Below are positions 17,427 through 25,356 of a DNA stretch of 64,000 nt, one piece after another. The stretch is from positions 863,306 through 927,305 of the forward strand of contig NZ_JAOWPS010000003.1 of NCBI RefSeq assembly GCF_025753795.1. The letters run 5' to 3'. Both the position numbers and the translations under genes were made by a program. Each line of letters starts with the position of its first letter. Position 1 is the stretch's first letter. Under the pieces are notes generated by a model. The model did not search any database, had not been told where the DNA came from, and was given only the letters and a program-made list of their open reading frames with translations. This DNA is from Mesorhizobium sp. YC-39 (GTDB taxonomy: Bacteria > Pseudomonadota > Alphaproteobacteria > Rhizobiales > Rhizobiaceae).

Positions 17427-17455
17427 TGTAGTGGTCCGAAAGGCCGCGATCCTTC

Positions 17456-17615
17456 GCGCCCCCCTCTGTCCTGCCGGACATCTCCCCCACAAGGGGTGAG
17501 ATCGGCAGCTTCAGCCCTGCTGCTCTTCCTGCGACGCTGGAGATTGGCGAAAGCAAGAATGACGGCCGATCTCCCCCCTTGTGGGGGAGATGTCCGGCAG
17601 GACAGAGGGGGGCGC
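17456..17615. repeat. pair of inverted 51-base intergenic repeats
   Basis: The arms 17456-17506 and 17565-17615 are reverse complements with one mismatch and are separated by 58 bases. Each arm also contains a smaller palindrome (CTCCCCC...GGGGGAG type, with CTTGTGGG). The pair fills the space between cimA and pip and could act as a bidirectional transcription stop or RNA stabiliser. Such elements occur in many intergenic regions of rhizobial genomes. Confidence 0.85.
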
Positions 17616-17637
17616 CGTAGAGCGCAAACAACCATCA

Positions 17638-18639
17638 TCATTTCCCCGCAAACTGATCCGTCGCCCGGATCAGCCGGTCCAAAATCCCGGGCTCCGAATA
17701 AGCATGGCCGGCGCCTTCTATCAGATGGAAATCCGCCTTTGGCCACGCCTTATGCAGCGCCCAGGCGTAGCGCGCCGGGCACGGCATGTCGTAGCGGCCG
17801 TGGACGATGGTGCCGGGAATGTCCTTGAGCTTCCAGGCATCGCGCAACAGCTGCCCTTCCTCCAGCCAGCCGGCATGGACAAAATAATGGTTCTCGATGC
17901 GGGCAAAGGCGACGGCGTAGTCGTCCTCACCGAACGGGCCACTGGTTTCGGGGTCAGGCAACAGCGTGATCGTCTCGCCTTCCCACAGGCTCCAGGCGCG
18001 GGCAGCCTCGATCTGCGCCTTGCGGTCGCTGCCGACCAGCCGCTTGCGGTACGCGGCCATCATGTCGCCGCGCTCGGCCTCGGGGATCGGCGCCAGGAAG
18101 CGCTCCCATTTGTCAGGAAACATCTCCGAGACGCCGAACTGGTAGTACCATTCGAGTTCCGCACGCGTCAGCGTGTAGATGCCGCGCACGACCAGTTCGC
18201 TGACCCGGTCCGGATGGGACTGGGCATAGGTAAGCGCCAGCGTCGAGCCCCACGAGCCACCGAACACCAGCCATTTGTCGAAGCCGCACATCTGACGCAG
18301 GCGCTCGATGTCGGCGACCAGATGCCAAGTGGTGTTGGCCTCGAGCGAGGCGTTGGGCGTCGATTTTCCACAGCCGCGCTGGTCGAACAGGATGACGTCG
18401 TAAAGCTTCGGATCGAACAGCCGCCGGTGCTTTGGCGAGATGGTGCCGCCCGGCCCGCCATGCAGGAAGACCGCCGGCTTGGCGCCTTTGGTGCCGGAGC
18501 GCTCCCAATAGACCTGATGACCATCGCCGACATCGAGCATGCCGGACTCAAAGGCCTCGATCTCGGGATAAAGGCTGCGAAATTCGCTGTTCATAGATTC
18601 TGGGGTCACAGCTTCTGGTCTCGCGGCTTCCGGGCTCAT
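17638..18639 (-). CDS. pip: proline iminopeptidase
   Basis: Removes N-terminal proline from peptides in the cytoplasm. It is an alpha/beta hydrolase of 333 residues with the oxyanion-loop motif HGGPGG (60-65), nucleophile Ser129 in GGSWGS and a C-terminal catalytic His in EGAGHAYSEPG. The start overlaps the stop of the upstream GFA gene as ATGA (18636-18639), which favours the 18639 start and translational coupling. Conserved sequence begins only at the internal Met16 (18594), so the first 15 residues may be an extension. It is the last gene of the cysS operon. Confidence 0.92.
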   Translation of the reverse strand: MSPEAARPEAVTPESMNSEFRSLYPEIEAFESGMLDVGDGHQVYWERSGTKGAKPAVFLHGGPGGTISPKHRRLFDPKLYDVILFDQRGCGKSTPNASLEANTTWHLVADIERLRQMCGFDKWLVFGGSWGSTLALTYAQSHPDRVSELVVRGIYTLTRAELEWYYQFGVSEMFPDKWERFLAPIPEAERGDMMAAYRKRLVGSDRKAQIEAARAWSLWEGETITLLPDPETSGPFGEDDYAVAFARIENHYFVHAGWLEEGQLLRDAWKLKDIPGTIVHGRYDMPCPARYAWALHKAWPKADFHLIEGAGHAYSEPGILDRLIRATDQFAGK

Positions 18640-19112
18640 AATTTCAGGCCCTGCTGCGGCCAGTTGGCCGTCTCGTGATCGGGATGCTGGAAGGAGATGA
18701 TCTGCTCCTGCCTTGCGTAGTAATCCGGATCATCATGGACCGGCGCGTCGAAGATGGTCTCCACCCAGGGCAGCCTGGCGGCGTAATTGACCTGGATCCG
18801 CGGCGCGAGGTCGGAGCGGTCGTCAAAGGCGCCGATGGCGATCTCAAGTCCGCCCGGCTGCCGATAGGTCAGCGGCGTGCCGCAACGGGCGCAGAAGCCA
18901 CGGTCGATATTGACCGACGACTGGAAATAGCTCGGCTCCTCATGGGTCCATTCGACGCCGTCCTTGGGCACGGTTACCAGAGCGCCAAAGAACGAGCCGA
19001 ATTGTTTCTGGCACATGCGGCAATGGCAGATGGACGGGCGGCCGAGCGCCCCCTTGATGCGGAAGCGCACGGCGCCGCACTGGCAGCCACCGGTTCGAAT
19101 TTTCTCGGTCAT
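18636..19112 (-). CDS. GFA family protein (glutathione-dependent formaldehyde-activating fold), copy 1
   Basis: A 158-residue zinc protein with the family cysteine pattern GCQCGAVRF, CHCRMCQK and CARCGTPLT. Start ATG 19112 (MTEKIRTGG) overlaps the stop of the preceding GFA gene by four bases (ATGA). The family name comes from an enzyme that speeds S-hydroxymethylglutathione formation, but most members have no tested function. It is clearly paralogous to the neighbouring GFA gene, with the same motifs in the same order. Confidence 0.85.
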   Translation of the reverse strand: MTEKIRTGGCQCGAVRFRIKGALGRPSICHCRMCQKQFGSFFGALVTVPKDGVEWTHEEPSYFQSSVNIDRGFCARCGTPLTYRQPGGLEIAIGAFDDRSDLAPRIQVNYAARLPWVETIFDAPVHDDPDYYARQEQIISFQHPDHETANWPQQGLKL

Positions 19113-19600
19113 GATCTTTCCTTTGGCGGCCATTGTTCGGTGTCGTGGTCGGGATGCTGGTAGGAGACGAGTTCGGCGAGATAGGGCGCCGACGAGATGT
19201 CGGCCATGGTGTCCTCGCCCGGCAATTCATGGATGTGATCGACATAGGCGAGTTTCGCTTCGGTGCCCCACTGGATGGTCGGCACAATGCCCGCCGGGTC
19301 GTCGAAGGCAGCGATGGCAAGCGCGATGCCGTCGGGCGCCTCGAAGGTCAGCGGCGTGCCGCACTCCGCGCAAAAACCACGCCAGGCGGCGCTGGATGAG
19401 CGGAAACGCTTCGGCTCGCCGCGCGTCCAGTCGAGCTTGGCACCGCGTACGGACACCAGCGGCAGGTAGAAATTGCCGCTCGCTTTCTGGCACATGCGGC
19501 AATGGCAGACAGAGGCGTCACCCAGCATGCCCTCGACGCGGAAGCGCACGGCGCCACACTGGCAGCCGCCCGTATAGACCGGCCGGTTGTCGAGGCTCAT
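19109..19600 (-). CDS. GFA family protein, copy 2
   Basis: A 163-residue protein with GGCQCGAVRF, CHCRMCQKASG and CAECGTPLTF, seven cysteines that would hold two zinc sites. It is the upstream member of a tandem GFA pair, six bases after a VOC gene. Tandem duplication followed by divergence is the simple explanation: spacing and motifs agree but the sequences differ at many positions. Function is unproven; thiol-linked detoxification is an inference from the family and the cysS context. Confidence 0.85.
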   Translation of the reverse strand: MSLDNRPVYTGGCQCGAVRFRVEGMLGDASVCHCRMCQKASGNFYLPLVSVRGAKLDWTRGEPKRFRSSSAAWRGFCAECGTPLTFEAPDGIALAIAAFDDPAGIVPTIQWGTEAKLAYVDHIHELPGEDTMADISSAPYLAELVSYQHPDHDTEQWPPKERS

Positions 19601-19606
19601 CGCAGG

Positions 19607-19993
19607 TCACTCCGGAGCATGGCAGACCGCCTCCACATTGTTGCCGTCGGGATCGAAGACGAAAGCGCCATAGTAGTTCGCGTGGTAGTGCGGGCGCAGA
19701 CCCGGCCCGCCATTGTCCTTGCCGCCGGCAGCGATTGCGGCGGCATGGAAGGCGTCGACCTCGGCGCGGCTGCGCGCGGTGAAGGCGACGTGCTGGCGGT
19801 CCCTCGGTCTGTCCTTGCCGGTACTCAGCCAGAACACCGGCCGGTCGCGCCCATAGCCGCCGACCTTGGCGCCGCCGGTATATTCCGTGGGCACCATGTA
19901 GAGCAGCGAGGCGCCAAGCGGCGCCATCGCCTTGTCGTAGAACGCCTTCGAAGCGTCGAAATCGGAAACGGTGATGCCGAGATGGTCGATCAT
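19607..19993 (-). CDS. VOC (glyoxalase/bleomycin resistance) family protein
   Basis: A 128-residue protein with two beta-alpha-beta-beta-beta modules: MIDHLGITVSDFDASKAFYDKAM at the N-terminus (first metal-binding His in DHLGI) and FVFDPDGNNVEAVCH at the end (Glu ligand). Substrate is unknown. Its ATG overlaps the stop of cysS by four bases (19990-19993), so translation is coupled. Confidence 0.85.
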   Translation of the reverse strand: MIDHLGITVSDFDASKAFYDKAMAPLGASLLYMVPTEYTGGAKVGGYGRDRPVFWLSTGKDRPRDRQHVAFTARSRAEVDAFHAAAIAAGGKDNGGPGLRPHYHANYYGAFVFDPDGNNVEAVCHAPE

Positions 19994-21426
19994 CTTTTTA
20001 CCTCCCAGGTGGTGATGCGTTCGCCAGTGATCGGGTCCTTGCCGTCCTTCAATTGCACGCCTTGCGCCAAAAGCTCGTCGCGGATGCGGTCGGCCTCGGC
20101 CCAGTTTTTCGCGGCGATCAGTTCCAGGCGCCTGGCGATAGCCTTGGCGATCTCGCCTTCGTCGACCTTGGCAGTGCCGACATCGAAGCCGAGGAACGAT
20201 AGCGACGCCTTCAGCGAAGCGGCGGCATCATTGCCCTCAGCCGCCTCGCCGGCAAGCTGCGTCAGCACCTGGAACGCGGCATAGGTGGCAAGATCATCCG
20301 ACAGAGCGTCCACCACGGCCACCGGCAATTGCTGTGCTGCCGCCGGCGCCAGATCCGCCGCGCGTTTCCATTTGCGCAAGGTGTTTTCCGCCTCTTCCAG
20401 CTTGCGCACGGAAAAGTCGATCGGCTCGCGATAATGCGTCATCAGCATCGCCAGCCTGAGCACCTCGCCCGGCCATTTGCGGCCGCCGAACGTCTCGGTC
20501 TCAAGGAGTTCGTTGATCGAATAGAAATTGCCCAGGCTCTTGGACATCTTCTGGCCCTCGACCTGCAGGAAGCCGTTGTGCATCCACACCTTGGCCATCG
20601 TTTCGGTGCCGTGCGCGCAACGCGACTGGGCAATCTCGTTCTCGTGATGCGGGAAGATCAGGTCGAGGCCACCGCCATGGATGTCGAAGACCTCGCCGAG
20701 ATAGGCCGCCGACATCGCCGAGCACTCGATGTGCCAGCCCGGACGACCCCTGCCCCATGGGCTGTCCCAGCCGGGCTCCTCCGGCGACGACAATTTCCAC
20801 AAGACAAAATCTTGCGGGTTCTTTTTGTGCACGTCGACGGCGACGCGGGCGCCGGCCTGCTGCTCGTCGAGATTGCGCTTCGACAATTGGCCATAATCCG
20901 GCATCGAGGCGGTGTCGAACAGAACTTCGCCTGCCGCAACATAGGCATGGCCGCGTTCGATCAAGCGTTGAATCAAGGAGATCATGTCGGCCTTGCCATC
21001 GGGCCTGGGTTCCACGAATTCGGTGGCGCACGGCTCGACCGTCGGCTCGAGGCAGCCGAGCATCGCCACGTCTCTGTGGAACTGATCGGCGGTCTTTTCG
21101 GTTACCCTTCGGATCGCCTCGTTCAACGACAGCTTTCCCGAGGCGATCTCGGCTCCGAAATCGCGCAGGGCGCGGTCGTTGATTTTATCGTCGACATCCG
21201 TGATGTTGCGCACATACGTGACGTGCTTTTCGCCGTAGAGTTGGCGCAACAGACGGAAGACCACATCGAAGACGATCACCGGCCGCGCATTGCCGATATG
21301 GGCAAAGTCGTAGACTGTCGGGCCGCAGACATACATGCGCACATTGCGCGGATCGATCGGAACAAAATCCTCCTTCGCCCGCGTCAGCGTGTTGTAGAGG
21401 CGCAGGTCCTTCGATGCGTCAGACAT
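19990..21426 (-). CDS. cysS: cysteinyl-tRNA synthetase
   Basis: Charges tRNA-Cys in the cytoplasm. The 478-residue class I enzyme has the zinc Cys in YVCGPTVYD, the HIGH motif as FAHIGNARP (about residue 38) and the KMSKSLGN loop (about residue 290), with the long anticodon-binding C-terminus. It is the first gene of a leftward run cysS-VOC-GFA-GFA-pip in which four of five joins are overlaps or gaps of six bases or less. Confidence 0.96.
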   Translation of the reverse strand: MSDASKDLRLYNTLTRAKEDFVPIDPRNVRMYVCGPTVYDFAHIGNARPVIVFDVVFRLLRQLYGEKHVTYVRNITDVDDKINDRALRDFGAEIASGKLSLNEAIRRVTEKTADQFHRDVAMLGCLEPTVEPCATEFVEPRPDGKADMISLIQRLIERGHAYVAAGEVLFDTASMPDYGQLSKRNLDEQQAGARVAVDVHKKNPQDFVLWKLSSPEEPGWDSPWGRGRPGWHIECSAMSAAYLGEVFDIHGGGLDLIFPHHENEIAQSRCAHGTETMAKVWMHNGFLQVEGQKMSKSLGNFYSINELLETETFGGRKWPGEVLRLAMLMTHYREPIDFSVRKLEEAENTLRKWKRAADLAPAAAQQLPVAVVDALSDDLATYAAFQVLTQLAGEAAEGNDAAASLKASLSFLGFDVGTAKVDEGEIAKAIARRLELIAAKNWAEADRIRDELLAQGVQLKDGKDPITGERITTWEVKR

Positions 21427-21823
21427 TCGTGCCTTCCCGGTCCAGTACTTTTGTTGCGCTGAGAGTCATCCTCGCGCCGAGACGCAAATCAGGCTCCAGC
21501 CTGCTGGCCGGGGCGTTTGTCCACTCTAGGGAAAGATGAGGCGAAAACGTCCGGACCAGCGCGAGGCTAGCCAATAATGCAAATGCCACAAATGGCGAAA
21601 GACGTTTTCATGGGCGGCTTTATCGCCTCAGCCGGTGTTGCCGTCAAGTCGCAACAACAAGCAAAAGCGACGCTGGATCACAGGTAATGATGCGCCGAAA
21701 CATTTTATTAAACATGTCGGCACAGTCATGAAACATTCGCCGGCTAGATCACCACACGTCACGATTTGGTCGGATTCGACCAGCAAACGCAGACACGAAG
21801 ACGTTACCAGGGAAGAGAAGACA
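21427..21823. other. intergenic region upstream of cysS
   Basis: A 397-base stretch with no supported gene. It must hold the cysS promoter on the minus strand and the leader of the small gene at 21824. A 31-codon ORF at 21592-21687 (MAKDVFMGG) is open but lacks a ribosome site. No repeat or RNA motif was recognised. Confidence 0.5.
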
Positions 21824-21979
21824 ATGCCTCGAACCAAGCAAGATACCAACCGAGCCAAGCAACCGATGCTGGCCAGCCAGTACCGGGCGATCGGACCGGC
21901 CGCGATCGTCGCCGCCCTTCTCCACACCGCGAAGAAGAAAAAGCCGGCACAGAAGATCACATCGCCGCGCGCTGCCTGA
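21824..21979 (+). CDS. small basic hypothetical protein
   Basis: A 51-residue product, rich in Lys and Arg at both ends with a short hydrophobic middle (YRAIGPAAIVAALLH). GGGAAGAGAAG lies 4-14 bases before ATG 21824 and is an acceptable ribosome site. A longer reading from 21635 has no support. No family is recognised. A GCCGGC/GCCGGC hairpin follows at 21991-22009 but lacks a T run. Confidence 0.5.
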   Translation: MPRTKQDTNRAKQPMLASQYRAIGPAAIVAALLHTAKKKKPAQKITSPRAA

Positions 21980-22044
21980 CATGACGTGAGGCCGGCGTCA
22001 TATGCCGGCAGTGAAGGCGCTGAAAGGTGCCAGGAAAATAGCAG

Positions 22045-22806
22045 CTAGAACAAGGTCATTTGACTGTCGTCCGCGCCGGGCTTCTGGCGCCTGACCTTCT
22101 CGGGCTCCGGCCCGACGACGCCACTCACCTGAATCTCCGGTCCGGTGTTGGCGACCTTGTTGACAAGGTCGGAAACCGGGACGGCCTCGAAGAAATCAAG
22201 TTGCGCCGGTTGCAACAGATCGGCGACGTCGCGCGGCTCGAGCGTGCGGCAGTCCAGCCAGCGAGCGAAATCCTGCGGGTGGATCACCACCGGCATCCGG
22301 TCATGGATGTGGGCGATGTCGGCATTGGCATGAACGGTCAGGATGGCGCCGGTGTCCATTTCCGAACCGCCCGGCTCGGCATAGGTCTCGATCAGCCCGG
22401 CAAAAGCGACCAGCCCGCCATGCCTGGGCCTGATCCAATAGGGCTGCCCCCTCTTGCCACCAGTTTGCTGCCATTCGTAGAAGCCTGAGGCCGGCACCAG
22501 AGCGCGGCGGTGGCGCATGGCAGCGCGGAACGAGGCTTTTTCCGCCGCTCCTTCCGAGCGCGCGTTGAACAGCAGCGGAAACTCCCTGGTATCTTTCACC
22601 CAGGCCGGAATCAGTCCCCAGCGCACCAGCATGGCCTGCCGGTCGGGCAGGTTCGAACCGGGCGCGAGCGGCGGACCGGCGAGCGCCATCAGCACTGGCT
22701 GCGTCGGCGCGATGTTGTAGCGGGCCGGAAAATCCTCCAGTTCCGCCAGTCCGAGGAAGGCAGCGGTCTGGTCCGGCGTGGCGGTCAGGGCAAAGCGTCC
22801 GCACAT
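22045..22806 (-). CDS. SOS response-associated peptidase (SRAP, YedK/HMCES family)
   Basis: Forms a covalent thiazolidine link to abasic sites in single-stranded DNA and so shields them. The essential Cys2 follows the start Met (MCGRFALTA). SGFYEWQ supplies the conserved Glu and MPVVIHPQDFARWLD the conserved His. The 253-residue length and the NIAPTQPV motif are typical. It is divergent from a Nudix gene, an apt but unproven pairing in DNA or nucleotide quality control. The last residues MTLF match the usual short tail. Confidence 0.92.
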   Translation of the reverse strand: MCGRFALTATPDQTAAFLGLAELEDFPARYNIAPTQPVLMALAGPPLAPGSNLPDRQAMLVRWGLIPAWVKDTREFPLLFNARSEGAAEKASFRAAMRHRRALVPASGFYEWQQTGGKRGQPYWIRPRHGGLVAFAGLIETYAEPGGSEMDTGAILTVHANADIAHIHDRMPVVIHPQDFARWLDCRTLEPRDVADLLQPAQLDFFEAVPVSDLVNKVANTGPEIQVSGVVGPEPEKVRRQKPGADDSQMTLF

Positions 22807-22925
22807 GAATTCAACTCTCGAACTGGTGACATATGAAAGTGGCGATGGAACCCGCCTTTCGCAACCGCTAAAGCTGTCCGCCGACGGCCGTCCACAAACG
22901 GGCTATGTCTATCAAGCGGGAGCCC

Positions 22926-23342
22926 ATGGAAACACGCAGGATCATTCCGGCAGTCTCGGTCGCCGTCGTGCGTGGCAGCACGGTGCTGCTGGTCAAGCGG
23001 GCCAGGCCGCCCTCGCAAGGCCTCTACGCCTTCCCAGGCGGTAAGGTCGAGGCTGGCGAGATGCTGGAGGAAGCAGCGGCCCGCGAATTGCTGGAGGAAA
23101 CCGCCCTGCGCGCGGACTTCTATCGGCCGTTGCGCGAAATCCACATCGACGGAAGCGACGAGAACCATCCGGTCGACTACCGGCTGACGGTGTTCGGCGC
23201 GACCTATGCCGGCGGCGAGGCGACGGCCAGCGACGACGCCGAGACCGCCGCCTTCTATACGCTCAGCCAGATGGTGACGATGCCGCTCGCGGGCTCGGTG
23301 CTTGAGGTGGCGGAGGAATTGCTTGGGAATGCAAGTGAATAA
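22926..23342 (+). CDS. Nudix hydrolase
   Basis: A 138-residue pyrophosphohydrolase with start ATG 22926 (METRRIIPAVS) after GCGGGAG. The Nudix box runs from G39 to L61 (GGKVEAGEMLEE, then ARELLEETAL). It matches GX5EX7REUXEEXGU except that the last Gly is Ala60. Members cleave nucleoside diphosphates linked to another group. ADP-ribose or a dNTP-type substrate is possible, but nothing in the sequence decides. Confidence 0.85.
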   Translation: METRRIIPAVSVAVVRGSTVLLVKRARPPSQGLYAFPGGKVEAGEMLEEAAARELLEETALRADFYRPLREIHIDGSDENHPVDYRLTVFGATYAGGEATASDDAETAAFYTLSQMVTMPLAGSVLEVAEELLGNASE

Positions 23343-23394
23343 ACCCCTGAAGAAATCGCCTTGCGGGCGACAAATTGTTTGGCCACATAGACTT

Positions 23395-23772
23395 ATGACC
23401 CGCGCCTCGCTGTTCCTTGCAGCTTGCCTCGCCGCCAGCATAGCTGTCGGCGAGCGGCCGGCGTTCAGTGCCGAAGCCCCGTTCGAGCCTGGGTTGATGC
23501 GGCTGGCGGAGGTGCTTGGCTCGCTGCATTTCCTGCGCAATCTGTGCGGCGAGAAAGGCGACCAGTGGCGCGTCGAGATGGAGAAGCTGATCGCTTCGGA
23601 AAATCCCGACCCGGAGCGGCGCGCCCGCTTCATCGCCAGTTTCAACCGCGGCTATCGCTCCTTCGGCGGCACCTACACGCAATGCACCGCCTCGGCGACG
23701 GAAGCCATCAGCCGTTACATGAAGGAAGGCGAGACGCTGTCGCGCGACATCGCCTCGCGCTATGGCAACTGA
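23395..23772 (+). CDS. secreted TIGR02301-like protein of unknown function
   Basis: With start ATG 23395 (MTRASLFLAAC) the 125-residue product has a signal peptide ending near FSAEA (about residue 26). The mature part has two cysteines (NLCGEKGD, YTQCTAS) that could form a disulfide in the periplasm. The pattern resembles the TIGR02301 family of Rhizobiales. Its biological role is not known. The gene lies 52 bases after the Nudix gene on the same strand. Confidence 0.7.
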   Translation: MTRASLFLAACLAASIAVGERPAFSAEAPFEPGLMRLAEVLGSLHFLRNLCGEKGDQWRVEMEKLIASENPDPERRARFIASFNRGYRSFGGTYTQCTASATEAISRYMKEGETLSRDIASRYGN

Positions 23773-24137
23773 CGGCAATTTCTCGGCCGTCTTCCGTCCA
23801 GGCGCCGTTCGCCACATCGGCATTTGACACCCTCCCTCCTTGTTTCCGGGAGCGTCTTGGTGCAATCCTGATGTTGCACTTCTGCAACATCATTAACGAA
23901 ACGTTACGGCGTAGATGTGGAATTAACTCAAACTGAAGGTTTTCATCCCGCTCGCCGGTCTAATCGGCTAAGTTTTGAATCGGATCGAACGCAGGTTTGC
24001 AAGACGCGACGGGCCTTGTCGAAGACGACCCAAGAAATGTCGTATTTACAATGGCTTATTAGATCTGCGTACAAAAGGGACAGCCCAAGCCTGATCCGCA
24101 CCCGTCGGATCGCCGCTTGAAAAGGGTGGACATCGCA
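23773..24137. other. intergenic region with a perfect hairpin
   Basis: No protein gene is supported in these 365 bases. The one clear structure is a perfect 9-bp inverted repeat at 23870-23891. The 5' part of the next gene's leader is AT-richer than its surroundings. Confidence 0.55.
23870..23891. repeat. perfect 9-bp inverted repeat with CTTC loop
   Basis: GATGTTGCA (23870-23878) and TGCAACATC (23883-23891) are exact reverse complements around CTTC. No T run follows on either strand, so it is not a normal terminator. It may be a regulator binding site or an RNA hairpin ahead of the gene at 24138. Confidence 0.6.
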
Positions 24138-24395
24138 ATGGAACATGGCCTCAACGACATCGACGCGCTGGTCAGGGAAGAAAAGCGCCTGACCGCCGTG
24201 GAAAGCCACAGCGAGGCCTGGGCTGAAGGGCTTTCGGCCGGAATCGAGCCGGAAATCATCGCCGAGGCGGCGCTGGAAACCGCGTTTGGCGAGATGCTGC
24301 GCGCCAATGGCGAGACTTCTGCCCTTGCCCTGCTCGACCGCATGCGTGAAAAAGTGATAGCCGGGGCCTTCGAGCCGGAGAGGCTGCGGCACTGA
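24138..24395 (+). CDS. small acidic helical hypothetical protein
   Basis: An 85-residue product with start ATG 24138 (MEHGLNDID) after AAGGGTGG. It is mostly charged and helix-forming (LVREEKRLTAVESHSEAWAEG, then IIAEAALETAFGEML). No signal or membrane segment is present. No family is recognised. Base composition in third positions is GC-rich like its neighbours, which supports coding. Confidence 0.6.
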   Translation: MEHGLNDIDALVREEKRLTAVESHSEAWAEGLSAGIEPEIIAEAALETAFGEMLRANGETSALALLDRMREKVIAGAFEPERLRH

Positions 24396-24431
24396 ATCGG
24401 CATCCAGGGCGGGCCTAAAGCCCTCGCATTC

Positions 24432-24517
24432 GAACGGATTCATGCGACGCGCTCCGAGTTCTTGTTTTTTGTGCATGTCGTTGTCGCAAAACCGCTGCGC
24501 ATTCTTGCGCGACAGGC
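24432..24517 (+). repeat. intergenic repeat (copy A, extended form)
   Basis: The stretch shares a 22-base exact block (starting GAACGGATTCATGCG at 24432) and then a palindromic module GCATGTCG...CGACAGGC (24473-24517) with an inverted copy at 58161-58243. The inner part (CGCAAAACCG) has drifted from the other copies. It lies directly ahead of the gene at 24543. Confidence 0.65.
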
Positions 24518-24542
24518 ATTAGAAACCAAGGAGAAGCAGGCG

Positions 24543-25346
24543 GTGATTTTTTCGATGTCAGGCAAGCCGCGAGGCTTGGTCCTCAGCATCTGGCTTACCG
24601 TTTGCTGCGTTGCGATTCCGCTTACCTTATGCTTGGCGATCAGCCCCGCCCATGCGCTGAGTGAAATCAAGCGCGAGGATCTTCCCTCGCCGGCCACGCC
24701 GCCCATCGACGATGACATGGCGCCGCCTGGAAGCGCAGTGCCGATGCCCGACCCGCCCGGCACCACGCCGCCCGCGGCCAGCCCGGCGACGCCTTCCGGG
24801 GAGCCGGAAAAGACAGATCCTGAGGGACCGACGAACGATGGCGGCATGGCCAACCCGCGCGCCGATCCCGACGCTCCCTTGCCCGAAGTCGTCTACGACC
24901 TTGGAAAACTGCCGGAGCCGGTCAGGCGCATGCATGATTTGATCGTCGAGGCCTGCAAGAGCGGCGACATCGAAAAGCTGCGGCCGCTGATCGGCACGGG
25001 CGACGCGATGACCCAATTGTCGCTGAGCGAAATCGACGGCGATCCGATCGCCTTCCTGAAGGGCCTCTCGGGCGATACGGAAGGTCAGGAAATCCTCGCC
25101 ATCATGGAAGAGGTGCTCAATGCCGGCTATGTCCATGTCGATGTCGGCACGCCGCAGGAACTCTATGTCTGGCCGTATTTCTTCGCGTTGCCGCTGGACA
25201 AGCTCGACGCCAGGCAGCGGGTCGAGTTGTTCAAGATCGTCACCGCCGGCGACTATGACGGCATGAAGCAGTTCGGCGCCTACATCTTTTACCGCATCGG
25301 CATCACGCCCGCCGGACAGTGGACGTTCTTCGTCGCCGGGGATTGA
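24543..25346 (+). CDS. secreted protein of unknown function with Pro-rich linker
   Basis: GTG 24543 is chosen because AAGGAG lies nine bases before it; the ATG at 24555 has no ribosome site. The 267-residue product starts with a long signal peptide (VLSIWLTVCCVAIPLTLCLA, cleavage after AHA). An acidic Pro-rich stretch of about 80 residues follows, then a compact domain (about 120-267) containing LPEPVRRMHDLIVEACKSGD and a Trp/aromatic end. It is probably periplasmic. I recognise no named family, though the domain looks like a conserved rhizobial module. Confidence 0.7.
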   Translation: MIFSMSGKPRGLVLSIWLTVCCVAIPLTLCLAISPAHALSEIKREDLPSPATPPIDDDMAPPGSAVPMPDPPGTTPPAASPATPSGEPEKTDPEGPTNDGGMANPRADPDAPLPEVVYDLGKLPEPVRRMHDLIVEACKSGDIEKLRPLIGTGDAMTQLSLSEIDGDPIAFLKGLSGDTEGQEILAIMEEVLNAGYVHVDVGTPQELYVWPYFFALPLDKLDARQRVELFKIVTAGDYDGMKQFGAYIFYRIGITPAGQWTFFVAGD

Positions 25347-25356
25347 GCGCGTCCGC

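Noticed and set aside
21592..21687. A 31-codon ORF (MAKDVFMGG)
   Set aside because: No ribosome site and too short to support without conservation data.
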